Source of the DNA: CAYUXF01 sp964448755
Lineage (GTDB): Bacteria; Margulisbacteria; Termititenacia; Termititenacales; CAYUXF01
Direction: 5' to 3'
DNA length: 28,376 nt
NCBI GenBank assembly: GCA_964448755.1
Contig: CAYUXF010000017.1
Span: 1-28,376, forward strand
Shown: positions 1 through 7,722 of the stretch, in pieces
Numbering within the stretch: position 1 is the first letter of the stretch
Layout: each line of letters opens with the position of its first letter
Translations under genes and position numbers: made by a program
Notes under the pieces: model-generated
Seen by the model: the letters and a program-made list of their open reading frames with translations, nothing else
What the model was told of the DNA's origin: nothing
Databases searched by the model: none

Positions 1-2
1 AG

Positions 3-44
3 AAACTAGGAGTTTACGATGCCGAAATTGCGAACAAAATTTGA
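3..44 (+). CDS. Possible C-terminal tail of an upstream gene (partial)
   Basis: The frame entering the left edge reads thirteen codons (KLGVYDAEIANKI) and then a TGA at 42-44. The residues have the composition of a normal soluble protein tail, and the next gene begins 8 nt later. That spacing suggests an operon running in from outside the window. Thirteen codons are too few to identify a family, and an open frame of this length can occur by chance. The call is tentative. Confidence 0.25.
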   Translation, partial: KLGVYDAEIANKI

Positions 45-52
45 CATGACCA

Positions 53-1897
53 ATGCCTAAGATAGTTAATTATATTCAGGAAGAGGTAAATTATGAGCTA
101 AAAAATAATAATTCGTTCAGTGTGCCGGAAAGACTCGTTCTCTATGCAATCAAACAAAATGTTCCCGAAGAATCGGCTTATAACACGTGGCATGATCAAC
201 TTTACAAAGAAGCTACTGTTGAGCTTAATACTATTTTAAAAGACAACGGAATTAAAGAGTTAGAAAAATATGTTAAAGCCGATACAAACACTCTTTTATA
301 TTCAGACTTGCTTCAAGGTTTAGACTCGTTTGACCACAGTTACGGGCCGACCTCTTTTTCTCAGGTGTCGAGAATAAAAGTGGTTGCTCAAAATATTTAT
401 AATCAGGCGATCAGTGAAATAAAGAATTTTGATACTAACTGCAATTCCTTATTCAGTAACAGTCAGTTATTAATGCAGACCAGGGCTTTAAACCTTGAAT
501 ATTTAAGCAACAATGCCGACTTACAGGAAAAACTGACGGCCTACGGAAATTATGATTCCCAAATAATTGATGTGGCTGTATTAAATAAAAACACATCTGA
601 AAATACTGTTCTTTCGCTTGTTCTTATAAAGAAATCAAACAATGAATATATTTTGCTTGATCCAAATTATCGAGGAGTTCCTGAATACAAAGGAAAAACA
701 CCGCAAGAAGCAGTTAATAATTATTTAAACAGTCTTGATATGCCTAACAGCAAAGCAATTGTTAATCTTGATAACGGCAAAACTACCATAAAAAAAGACT
801 ATCCATCGGATGGCATTATCCCAAAAGTTATGAATTACTGGGCAGGCATATCTATTGGCGCAGCAGTTTTTTCAATGTTTGCACCAAAAGAACCTATCAG
901 TAAAAAAATTGCTATTAGTGGTTTAGGTCCAATCTTTTACTATGCTGGAGATTCTATAAATAGCCTTTATAACAGATTTAAAACAAAATCTTTTGATCCC
1001 AAAGACCCAAAAATACATCTCGATATTGCACAGATAATTCTAGCTTTGAGTATTAGAAGAAAAGTTACACCTACCAGCATGAAAATGTTTGCTGGTGGTA
1101 ATTTATTATTATTAGAAGGAATGGCAAGAACAGTAGCGGAAGAAACTAACAGATATGTTAAACAAGGAAATTATAAAAAAGCTACGCAGGCATTGATTAC
1201 AGGCATTTACAGCATGGCGTTAACGTTAGTTTTTATTAAAGGTAAAAAACAGGTTTCTTTTAAAGAAAAATTCTTAACTTATAAATCAAACATTGTTTCA
1301 ACTACCGGAAAATTTAAAAAAGTCATATCGGGCAAAGTTGCCGCCAGGGAAATTGTTCAGGTCATGGCAACAAAAATGAAAGCAACAAAATTTAGTTTCG
1401 ATAAATATATGAGAGATTTGGCCTCAGATTCAAAAATTAAATATCGTGAATGTATGCGGGATATTGGAATTGGCGAAAATATTCAAATTGGAGCAAAAGA
1501 AGGCATGCAAATATCTAGAGGCAATAAATTTAAAATACCTCAAGACCATATAGGGAAATATGAAACAGACCCTGCTGGCACAAAATATTTGTGGGTAATA
1601 GACAAAAAAGGATTAAAAATAGTCAGGGAGTTGAATGAATTTACAGCTTCTGAAAGAGGTTATGTAAGCCATACTAATCTTACTGGCGGAGGAAAGGCTT
1701 ATTCCGGCGGCGAAGTATGGTTTATTAGCGAAAATAAAGTTAGGATAAATGCTGGATCTGGAGCATATGGTAAAAGTTGGAAAAACAGGGATAAAGAACA
1801 TCTAACTCAATATGAATACAATAAAGCCATTGAATTTTGGAAGGGATTAGGATATGAAGTTGAGGTTGAGCCTCTAAAAAACTTTGAGAAGAGGTAA
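53..1897 (+). CDS. Polymorphic-toxin-like protein with C-terminal toxin-candidate domain
   Basis: This 614-aa protein is not a full-length match to any family I recognise. Residues 1-250 are soluble and helical. Residues 125-210 hold a lone Cys130 and a YILLDPNYRG strand (Asp203), which recall a papain/transglutaminase-like fold, but the position where a catalytic His would be expected reads DVAVL. Hydrophobic segments lie near residues 262-277, 284-298, 346-358 and 380-396, which could be membrane segments. A basic helical stretch covers 400-470. The last ~115 residues form a separate Gly-rich domain with a YVSHTNLTGGG...GGEVWF...INAGSGAYG pattern. It resembles C-terminal effector domains of polymorphic toxins as I remember them, but I cannot name the activity. 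The next gene, 5 nt downstream, encodes ankyrin repeats, a known immunity-protein type. The start is the first ATG after an in-frame TGA at 47-49, and no clear Shine-Dalgarno precedes it. The region is A/T-richer than the housekeeping genes, suggesting transfer. Confidence 0.6.
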   Translation: MPKIVNYIQEEVNYELKNNNSFSVPERLVLYAIKQNVPEESAYNTWHDQLYKEATVELNTILKDNGIKELEKYVKADTNTLLYSDLLQGLDSFDHSYGPTSFSQVSRIKVVAQNIYNQAISEIKNFDTNCNSLFSNSQLLMQTRALNLEYLSNNADLQEKLTAYGNYDSQIIDVAVLNKNTSENTVLSLVLIKKSNNEYILLDPNYRGVPEYKGKTPQEAVNNYLNSLDMPNSKAIVNLDNGKTTIKKDYPSDGIIPKVMNYWAGISIGAAVFSMFAPKEPISKKIAISGLGPIFYYAGDSINSLYNRFKTKSFDPKDPKIHLDIAQIILALSIRRKVTPTSMKMFAGGNLLLLEGMARTVAEETNRYVKQGNYKKATQALITGIYSMALTLVFIKGKKQVSFKEKFLTYKSNIVSTTGKFKKVISGKVAAREIVQVMATKMKATKFSFDKYMRDLASDSKIKYRECMRDIGIGENIQIGAKEGMQISRGNKFKIPQDHIGKYETDPAGTKYLWVIDKKGLKIVRELNEFTASERGYVSHTNLTGGGKAYSGGEVWFISENKVRINAGSGAYGKSWKNRDKEHLTQYEYNKAIEFWKGLGYEVEVEPLKNFEKR

Positions 1898-1902
1898 ATG
1901 AC

Positions 1903-2415
1903 ATGTTAATATTAACAAAAATCATGAATGACAAAAATGTAAATAGCATGGAAAATAAAATAAATTTTGTAAGAGATTTAATAAAAAATAATAACACAAA
2001 TAAGGTTATTATTTCTTTAGAAAATTTGCCTTCTTCTGAAATTATCAAACTTGATGAACATGGGCGGCACTTACTTGGCTATGCTGCTACTGCCAATGAT
2101 TTAGAAATTGTTAGATATATTATTGAAAAGAAAAAAATTGATGTTAATTTGGTTAATAAGTTTGGCGCAACTGCTTTACAGGAAGCAATAGTTAGATCAA
2201 ATTTTGAAATAGTAAAATATTTAGTTAATAATGGAGCAGATGTTAATATTGTAAGTAAATCAGGAGCTACTCCATTGTGGTGGGCACTTGATACAAAAAA
2301 TATTGAAATAGCAAAATATCTTGTTTCAAAAGGCGCAGATCTAGATTATAAACACCCAAAAGAAAATTTTACGTTAAGAGAATGGGCCAAAGGTGAATTT
2401 GGATTAGAATTTTAA
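1903..2415 (+). CDS. Ankyrin-repeat protein, candidate immunity protein
   Basis: The product is 170 aa. After a 50-residue helical lead-in, three ankyrin repeats can be read at about residues 52-84, 86-118 and 119-151. They show the usual G-x-TxLxxA...(I/V)xxYL(I/V)xxGAD(V/L)N pattern, for example GATALQEA and NNGADVN, followed by a short C-terminal helix. There is no signal peptide or membrane segment, so it is probably cytosolic and works by binding another protein. It begins 5 nt after the toxin-like gene and is preceded by a good ribosome site (GAGAAGAGG at 1886-1894, 8 nt from the ATG), so the two genes are co-transcribed. Ankyrin proteins are one of the known immunity classes placed directly downstream of polymorphic toxins. 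The immunity role is inferred from this position. Codons are strongly A/T-ending, as in its neighbours. Confidence 0.75.
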   Translation: MLILTKIMNDKNVNSMENKINFVRDLIKNNNTNKVIISLENLPSSEIIKLDEHGRHLLGYAATANDLEIVRYIIEKKKIDVNLVNKFGATALQEAIVRSNFEIVKYLVNNGADVNIVSKSGATPLWWALDTKNIEIAKYLVSKGADLDYKHPKENFTLREWAKGEFGLEF

Positions 2416-2432
2416 TATCATTTTATAAAAAG

Positions 2433-2867
2433 ATGTTAGCTAAAAATATACCTCTTGCGGAACAATTTATATTTAACGAATCAAGTGAAAAAAAACAGAT
2501 TGATCTCTTTGAATTTCAGAAATTAGGTTATTTTGGTTATGATAATGGATATAATTATCAAAATAAAAGTTATGATGCTTATTCTGGCCCTTTTTTTGAA
2601 AAGAATAGTCACATTGTTTTGTTATGTAATAAAGAAGGAAGTATTGTTGTACATTATGAACATGACAAAAGGCATGAGATTTTTCGGGGAATTATTAGTA
2701 GCCAAGAGGAATATACGAAAATGTTAATGATAGTAGAAAAATATCGTAAAAAATATTGTATTAAAAATGGGATTGATCCTAGGCGTGATATTGAAAGTGA
2801 TTTAATTAATATTCAAAATAAAAAAACCATTGTATATAAAGAGTTACAACACATACCTAATTATTAG
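2433..2867 (+). CDS. Hypothetical protein in the toxin/ankyrin cassette
   Basis: I do not recognise this 144-aa family. It has no signal peptide or membrane segment. The middle is Tyr/Asn-rich (residues 32-52), then come two beta-like strands (HIVLLCNKEGSIVVHYEH), then a charged helical C-terminal half with a lysine-rich stretch. The predicted alpha/beta layout would suit a small cytosolic binding protein. It follows the ankyrin gene by 17 nt in the same orientation and shares its A/T-rich codon use, so it is probably part of the same acquired cassette. It could be a second immunity protein or an unrelated passenger. The ATG at 2433 has only a weak A/G-rich stretch upstream, and translation may be coupled to the gene before it. 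Confidence 0.55.
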   Translation: MLAKNIPLAEQFIFNESSEKKQIDLFEFQKLGYFGYDNGYNYQNKSYDAYSGPFFEKNSHIVLLCNKEGSIVVHYEHDKRHEIFRGIISSQEEYTKMLMIVEKYRKKYCIKNGIDPRRDIESDLINIQNKKTIVYKELQHIPNY

Positions 2868-3026
2868 TTGTAATAAAAAACACATATATTTCCCATTAAA
2901 TTTTTTCAAATAACATAAATAGCATTTCGCTCATTGCTGTCAATGCTAACACAGAGCTCGTCGCCTTTTGTTTTTTTATATACTATTCTTTAAAAACGTC
3001 TTACAGAGTGTCTTTGGTGAGAGTAA

Positions 3027-6000
3027 TTAAGCGTTCTCTTTGTGAAAATCCTGGATCGTTCTGACATCGAGTTTGTTTTTAGCCAGCGCGTCCATCCCTT
3101 TAGCGATCATAATAGCCGCGGCCACCGTCGTTGCGCAAAGTGTTTTGTATTTCAGCGCCGCCTGACGGATATAAAAGTCATCAACCCTCGCCCCTTTACC
3201 TGAAGGGGTATTAACTACCAGCGCTATCTCACCGTTGGCAATGGCATCCACAATATTCGGACGCCCCTCCCTAACTTTGTAAACGCTTTTGACCGGAATA
3301 TTATTTTCATTTAAAAAGTTCGCCGTACCAATAGTGCAGATCAGCTCATAACCGAGCTCATGGTATTTATTCGCCGCCCACAGTAGCTTATCTGTTTTAT
3401 CGCGGTCATTGACCGAAAGGAAAATAGCTCCTTTGGCAGGGCTCTCCGGCAGTTTTTCGCCGGCAGCCATCGCCGCCTTGGCAAAAGCCAGACCAAAATT
3501 GGCATCAATACCCATGACCTCGCCGGTCGAACGCATTTCCGGGCCAAGAACCGTATCCTGTCCCTCAAATTTAGCCCACGGGAGCACGACCTCTTTAACG
3601 GACCAGTAGGGCGGAATGACCCGTTTGGCCTGCAGTTCTTTTAATGTTTTGCCGGCCATTACTCTGGCGGCAATTTTTGCCCAGGGCAAACCTGTCGCTT
3701 TGCTGACAAACGGCACAGTCCTTGACGCACGCGGATTAACTTCTAAAACATAGATCTCTTCATCTTTAATGGCGAACTGAACATTCATTAAACCGACAAC
3801 TTTAAGCGAGAGTGCTAAATTGACAATGTGCTCTTCCAGCTCCTTTTTTGTCTTATCAGAAATAGAGAACGTCGGCAGAACACAAGCTGAATCACCTGAG
3901 TGAATCCCCGCCTGTTCAACGTGTTCCATAATACCGGCAATAACTACCTCTTTGCCGTCACAAACCGCGTCAGCATCTATTTCAATGGCCGCTTCCAGAA
4001 ACTTATCTACCAGCACCGGGTGTTCCGGCGAGGCATCTACCGCCGTTTTCATATAATGGCGCAACCCTAGCTCATCAAAAACAATTTCCATCGCCCGGCC
4101 GCCCAGAACATATGAAGGCCTAACCATGCAGGGATAGCCAATCCTGTTAGCAATGGCCACGGCTTCTTCTTCTGAAGTAGCTGTGCCGTTAGCTGGCTGT
4201 TTAATACCAAGTTTTTCAATTAAAGCTCCAAACCGTTTGCGGTCTTCCGCTAGATCAATAGAGTCTGGCGACGTACCAATTATTTTGGCTCCCGCTTTTT
4301 CCAGGCCAATTGAAAGCTTCAGCGGCGTCTGTCCGCCATAATGGAGAATGATCCCATCCGGATTCTCTACTTTAACAATATTCATAACATCATCATGCGT
4401 CAGTGGCTCAAAATATAATTTGTCGGAAGTATCATAGTCGGTCGAAACTGTTTCCGGGTTAGAGTTGACCATAATAGTTTCAAACCCGTCATCTTTTAAG
4501 GCAAATGCCGCATGGCAGCAACAATAATCAAACTCTATTCCCTGGCCAATGCGGTTAGGTCCACCGCCCAGGATCATGATCTTTTTATTATTGGTGGGGT
4601 TGGCTTCACACTCTTGCTCATAAGTAGAATAAAGATATGGTGTTTGCGCTTCAAATTCGGCGGCACAAGTATCTACTTTTTTATAGACAACTTTTGTTAC
4701 GCCACGTTCCAGGTTCTCTTTAGCTAATGCTTCGGGCGTTTCTTCGGAAAGTTCTTTTAATTGAGCCAAGAACCATTTATCAATTGATGTCAAATTATGG
4801 ATCGTTTCTATATCATATCCATTAGAAAGGGCATGCAACAGATAATAGATCCGTTCGCAGTTAGGGCGGCTCAATTTGGCTTCTATTAGATCGTCCTGCG
4901 GCACGATCTTTTTTATTTCCATTGAACGGAGCGCCTTACGCATGGACTCTTTAAATGTCCGGCCAATAGCCATGGCCTCGCCAACAGATTTCATTTGTGT
5001 GCCCAGGGTATCGTTGGCATCGGGGAATTTTTCAAAAGCAAAACGCGGTATTTTAGTAACTACATAATCTATGGTCGGCTCAAAAGAAGCTGGTGTCTCT
5101 TTGGTAATATCGTTGGGGATCTCATCAAGCGTATAGCCAACCGCCAGCAACGCAGCAATTTTTGCGATCGGAAATCCGGTCGCTTTTGAGGCCAATGCCG
5201 ACGAACGCGAAACACGCGGGTTCATTTCAATGACAATGATCCGGTCCGACTTGGGGTCCATGGCAAACTGAATATTCGAACCACCTGTATCAACGCCAAT
5301 TTCGCGAATTACTTTAATAGCGGCGTCGCGCAGTTTCTGATACTCGTAATCGGAAAGCGTTTGGATCGGCGCTATCGTAATAGAATCGCCGGTGTGAACA
5401 CCCATCGGATCCAGATTTTCAATAGAACAAATAATTACCACGTTATCTTTCAGGTCGCGCATTACCTCAAGCTCGAGCTCTTTCCAGCCCAAAATAGACT
5501 CTTCAACCAAGACCTGTTTTATAGAAGAAGCCCTTAGTCCCTTTTGTAAAATGGTAACAAATTCTTCTTCATTATAGGCAATACCGCCGCCGGTACCACC
5601 CAGTGTAAAAGCGGGACGCAAAATAGCGGGATAACCGATCTCTTTAACAAAAGCCAGCCCCTCTTCTATAGTATAAACTTCTTGAGATTTAGCCATCTCC
5701 AGGCCGATCTTATTCATGGCATCTTTAAAAAGCTTGCGGTCTTCCGCTTTTTTAATGGCCTGCCAATTAGCACCGATCAATTCCACATTGTATTTGTCGA
5801 GCACGCCAGCCTCTGCCAATTCAATAGTGCAATTCAAGGCTGTTTGTCCGCCAACAGTCGGCAGAATGGCATCGGGCCGTTCTTTTTCAATGATCTTTTC
5901 AACAACTTCACGGGTAATCGGCTCTATATATGTTGCGTCAGCAAATTCCGGATCGGTCATAATGGTAGCAGGATTACTATTAACCAAAACAACTTCATAG

Positions 6001-6122
6001 CCTTCTCTTTTTAAGGCCTTACAAGCTTGAGAGCCGGAGTAATCAAATTCGCAGGCCTGCCCGATGACGATCGGACCGGCGCCTATGATCATTATTTTTT
6101 TCAGATCTGTTCTTTTGGGCAT
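3027..6122 (-). CDS. carB: Carbamoyl-phosphate synthase, large subunit
   Basis: CarB makes carbamoyl phosphate from bicarbonate, two ATP and ammonia supplied by the glutaminase subunit CarA, feeding pyrimidine and arginine synthesis in the cytosol. The 1031-aa product begins with the family signature MPKRTDLKKIMIIGAGPIVIG and shows the full duplicated plan. The first ATP-grasp half includes GQACEFDYSGSQA and LRPAFTLGGTGGG. The second repeats these motifs as GGGPNRIGQGIEFDYCC and VRPSYVLGGRAMEI. A C-terminal MGS-like allosteric domain includes ALVVNTPSG. It is slightly shorter than the usual 1060-1080 aa, mostly in linkers. No carA is next to it. pyrB and pyrC lie about 11 kb away in this window. 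It follows the methyltransferase gene by 103 nt in the same orientation. An AGAGG sits 12 nt before the ATG, which is rather far. Confidence 0.97.
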   Translation of the reverse strand: MPKRTDLKKIMIIGAGPIVIGQACEFDYSGSQACKALKREGYEVVLVNSNPATIMTDPEFADATYIEPITREVVEKIIEKERPDAILPTVGGQTALNCTIELAEAGVLDKYNVELIGANWQAIKKAEDRKLFKDAMNKIGLEMAKSQEVYTIEEGLAFVKEIGYPAILRPAFTLGGTGGGIAYNEEEFVTILQKGLRASSIKQVLVEESILGWKELELEVMRDLKDNVVIICSIENLDPMGVHTGDSITIAPIQTLSDYEYQKLRDAAIKVIREIGVDTGGSNIQFAMDPKSDRIIVIEMNPRVSRSSALASKATGFPIAKIAALLAVGYTLDEIPNDITKETPASFEPTIDYVVTKIPRFAFEKFPDANDTLGTQMKSVGEAMAIGRTFKESMRKALRSMEIKKIVPQDDLIEAKLSRPNCERIYYLLHALSNGYDIETIHNLTSIDKWFLAQLKELSEETPEALAKENLERGVTKVVYKKVDTCAAEFEAQTPYLYSTYEQECEANPTNNKKIMILGGGPNRIGQGIEFDYCCCHAAFALKDDGFETIMVNSNPETVSTDYDTSDKLYFEPLTHDDVMNIVKVENPDGIILHYGGQTPLKLSIGLEKAGAKIIGTSPDSIDLAEDRKRFGALIEKLGIKQPANGTATSEEEAVAIANRIGYPCMVRPSYVLGGRAMEIVFDELGLRHYMKTAVDASPEHPVLVDKFLEAAIEIDADAVCDGKEVVIAGIMEHVEQAGIHSGDSACVLPTFSISDKTKKELEEHIVNLALSLKVVGLMNVQFAIKDEEIYVLEVNPRASRTVPFVSKATGLPWAKIAARVMAGKTLKELQAKRVIPPYWSVKEVVLPWAKFEGQDTVLGPEMRSTGEVMGIDANFGLAFAKAAMAAGEKLPESPAKGAIFLSVNDRDKTDKLLWAANKYHELGYELICTIGTANFLNENNIPVKSVYKVREGRPNIVDAIANGEIALVVNTPSGKGARVDDFYIRQAALKYKTLCATTVAAAIMIAKGMDALAKNKLDVRTIQDFHKENA

Positions 6123-6183
6123 GATTAAACTAAACCTCTATGAAACTAGTGCACAAACCTTAGGTTCTGACACAAATTTGCCG

Positions 6184-6192
6184 ATTTTAACA
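6184..6192 (-). promoter_or_regulatory. Candidate carB promoter (extended -10)
   Basis: Read on the minus strand, TGTTAAAAT matches an extended -10 element (TGn followed by TAAAAT). It lies about 60 nt upstream of the carB ATG in the 103-nt gap after the methyltransferase gene. No good -35 hexamer is visible 16-18 nt upstream, so carB may also depend on read-through. Confidence 0.35.
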
Positions 6193-6225
6193 CAGAGAAC
6201 GCCGAAACGGTAGGGGTATTTAAAT

Positions 6226-6960
6226 TTAATTTGTCTTTTTAAGCAAATAATATATCGACGGGCCAAAATCTATCTTGGCCAGCGGTTTCTGCATGGATTT
6301 TTCCAACAAACAAAGGAATTTTAGCCCCAGCAGTTTTTTTAATAATCCGCTACGGAAATTAGAGACCGATAGTTTGGCTTCAACGGCCAACCCCTGCTTC
6401 TTAAAAAGCTCTTCCACGTAAGCCGGATGATAATTAAAAAAGCCTTTTTGATTGCGGCTGATCGGCTCCAATGTAAAAGGGTTATAAGACGAGCGCTTTA
6501 ATAAAAAACGGACGATCTGTAAAAAATGTTTTTTGTTGGCTATTTCCACCACCGCTTGACCACCCGGCTTAAGGACCCTGGCCAATTGAGCAATTATTTT
6601 TTCCAGCTCGGCAAAATGGTGAGAAGCCCGGACAAAGACACAGGTATCGATGCTCGCGGTTTCAAACGGCAGCTCGTAAGCGGAACCCTGGACAACCGTT
6701 ATTTTGTCGCCGTAACGGGCTACCGCCTGATCTAAAAGATTCTGGGCATAATCAAAAAGAACAACATCAGCATATTTGGGAAGATATTCATTAATGAGCC
6801 GGCCATAACCGCCGCAGACATCTACCAGCCGCTCGCCTTGTTTTTTTAAAAAGCGGCGCAGCGCTAAGCGGTCGCAAGCGTCCTCATAACTGCGGCCACC
6901 TTTTTCCCAGAACTCTTTCTGATAATCAAAGCCGTGATAATCGGCTATAACTTCTGACAT
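6226..6960 (-). CDS. Class I SAM-dependent methyltransferase
   Basis: The 244-aa product has the Rossmann methyltransferase core of the Methyltransf_11 type. Motif I is LVDVCGGYGR (residues 45-54, SAM binding). An acidic strand-2 end (VLFDYA) follows, then VVQGSAYELPF and the motif-IV-like CVFVRASHHF. A post-core ARVLKPGGQAVVEI strand is typical of the family. The C-terminal third carries the substrate cap and is not diagnostic. The substrate is unknown. The neighbours (a quinone-reductase-like flavoprotein, a UbiA prenyltransferase and a polyprenyl synthase) make a quinone or isoprenoid substrate possible, but UbiE-specific signatures are not evident. No Shine-Dalgarno precedes the ATG. A -10 element ends 7 nt before it, so the gene is probably read from a leaderless mRNA even though the same-strand gene ends only 41 nt upstream. 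Confidence 0.85.
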   Translation of the reverse strand: MSEVIADYHGFDYQKEFWEKGGRSYEDACDRLALRRFLKKQGERLVDVCGGYGRLINEYLPKYADVVLFDYAQNLLDQAVARYGDKITVVQGSAYELPFETASIDTCVFVRASHHFAELEKIIAQLARVLKPGGQAVVEIANKKHFLQIVRFLLKRSSYNPFTLEPISRNQKGFFNYHPAYVEELFKKQGLAVEAKLSVSNFRSGLLKKLLGLKFLCLLEKSMQKPLAKIDFGPSIYYLLKKTN

Positions 6961-6967
6961 GTTGGTG

Positions 6968-6976
6968 ATTCTAGCA
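6968..6976 (-). promoter_or_regulatory. Leaderless-type promoter of the methyltransferase gene
   Basis: The minus strand reads TGCTAGAAT, an extended -10 element, followed by exactly 7 nt and then the ATG at 6960. Transcription would start at or next to the A of the start codon. No ribosome site can be seen between the upstream stop codon and this ATG. No convincing -35 hexamer is present, as is common for extended -10 promoters. Confidence 0.6.
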
Positions 6977-7001
6977 TAAATAATTAATATTTGGTCCGGC
7001 T

Positions 7002-7592
7002 TTATCGGGCTCTAAAAAACCGCTCTATTTTTTCTAAACGACGTTTTCTTTTTTTCTCGCTAATTGTAAAAATATTATCTAATTTAAACCATTTAACTTT
7101 TTTAATGCCGCAGAACCGGAGCACGCCGACAATAAAACCGCCCCAAAGCGGCGCTCTAAACAGCAGACGATAAATCAAAGAAGGCGCACTCATTGTATTA
7201 ATGAGCACGACCTGCTTAATGTTTTTAAGTTTACCCTTGAGCGCCAGCCCCTTTTTTTCATAAGCCCAGCCATTCAAGAAAACCTTATCGATAAAACCTT
7301 TTAAAATTGCCGGAAAACCGGTCCACCAAATAGGAGAAATAAAGACCAGGCAATCGCTCTGCTCAATTATTTTCTGATAAGCCAACACCTGCCGATCTGT
7401 CGTTTGGCCTTTAGAATAGACAGCCAGATCGGCCTGGCTGAGAACCGGATCAAACTGCTCTTTATAAAGGTCTATTATTTTTGTTTTGATTCCCGCTTTT
7501 TTTAAACCGGCAGAGACACTTTGCAAAACAGCGTAATTAAAACTCCCCGCCCAGGGGTGGGCATAAATGATCGTAGTTTGCGCTCTCGGCAT
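7002..7592 (-). CDS. NAD(P)H:quinone oxidoreductase, flavodoxin-2 family
   Basis: The 196-aa product belongs to the FMN-binding flavodoxin-like fold family that includes MdaB, KefF and NQO1-type reductases. These proteins pass two electrons from NAD(P)H to quinones or related acceptors. The first strand and loop (TIIYAHPWAGSFNYAV, residues ~7-22) replace the classical flavodoxin phosphate loop, as the family expects. The hallmark PIWWTGFPAILKGFIDKVF follows near residues 93-111. The C-terminal tail is very basic. No membrane segment is present, so it should be a soluble flavoprotein. A ribosome site (GAGGGGGT) lies 5 nt before the ATG, and a good promoter precedes it. It is divergent from the UbiA prenyltransferase gene, which supports a link to quinones. 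The physiological acceptor is not shown by the sequence. Confidence 0.85.
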   Translation of the reverse strand: MPRAQTTIIYAHPWAGSFNYAVLQSVSAGLKKAGIKTKIIDLYKEQFDPVLSQADLAVYSKGQTTDRQVLAYQKIIEQSDCLVFISPIWWTGFPAILKGFIDKVFLNGWAYEKKGLALKGKLKNIKQVVLINTMSAPSLIYRLLFRAPLWGGFIVGVLRFCGIKKVKWFKLDNIFTISEKKRKRRLEKIERFFRAR

Positions 7593-7631
7593 AAAGACCC
7601 CCTCATTAAAAATACTTAAACATTCTTATTA

Positions 7632-7660
7632 ATTATATTCTCTTTAAAAGGGCTTTACAA
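7632..7660 (-). promoter_or_regulatory. Sigma-70-type promoter of the quinone reductase gene
   Basis: On the minus strand TTGTAA (7655-7660) is separated by exactly 17 nt from a perfect TATAAT (7632-7637). The predicted transcript would have a leader of about 30 nt that contains the GAGGGGGT ribosome site. This is one of the best promoter matches in the window. Confidence 0.75.
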
Positions 7661-7686
7661 TAAATAACATTGATCTTTAATTTTTG

Positions 7687-7715
7687 TTAAGAAATATCCT
7701 GAAAGACGCTATAAT
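7687..7715 (+). promoter_or_regulatory. Leaderless-type promoter of the UbiA-type gene
   Basis: TTAAGA (7687-7692), a 17-nt spacer and a perfect TATAAT (7710-7715) are followed by 7 nt and then the ATG at 7723. The predicted start of transcription coincides with the start codon. No ribosome site lies in the 7-nt gap. The promoter's position also argues against translation from the upstream in-frame TTG at 7684, which would lie ahead of the transcript start. Confidence 0.7.
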
Positions 7716-7722
7716 AGAAACA

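Noticed and set aside
1740..2048. A 102-codon minus-strand frame across the end of the toxin-like gene and the start of the ankyrin gene.
   Set aside because: It is hydrophobic only because it mirrors A/T-rich Lys/Asn codons, and both sense genes have better support.
2868..3026. Small hairpins (CATTG-CTGT-CAATG, and AGCATT pairing with AATGCT) between the accessory cassette and carB.
   Set aside because: The stem is only 5 bp and no T-run follows directly in either direction, so a terminator is not supported. Nothing else is seen in this 159-bp gap.
4512..6014. Several plus-strand open frames of 60-110 codons inside carB.
   Set aside because: They lie antisense within a highly conserved gene, lack ribosome sites and resemble no protein.
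7684..7722. An in-frame TTG start for the UbiA-type gene.
   Set aside because: A TTAAGA-17-TATAAT promoter lies between the TTG and ATG 7723, so the TTG would not be transcribed from it, and no ribosome site precedes the TTG.
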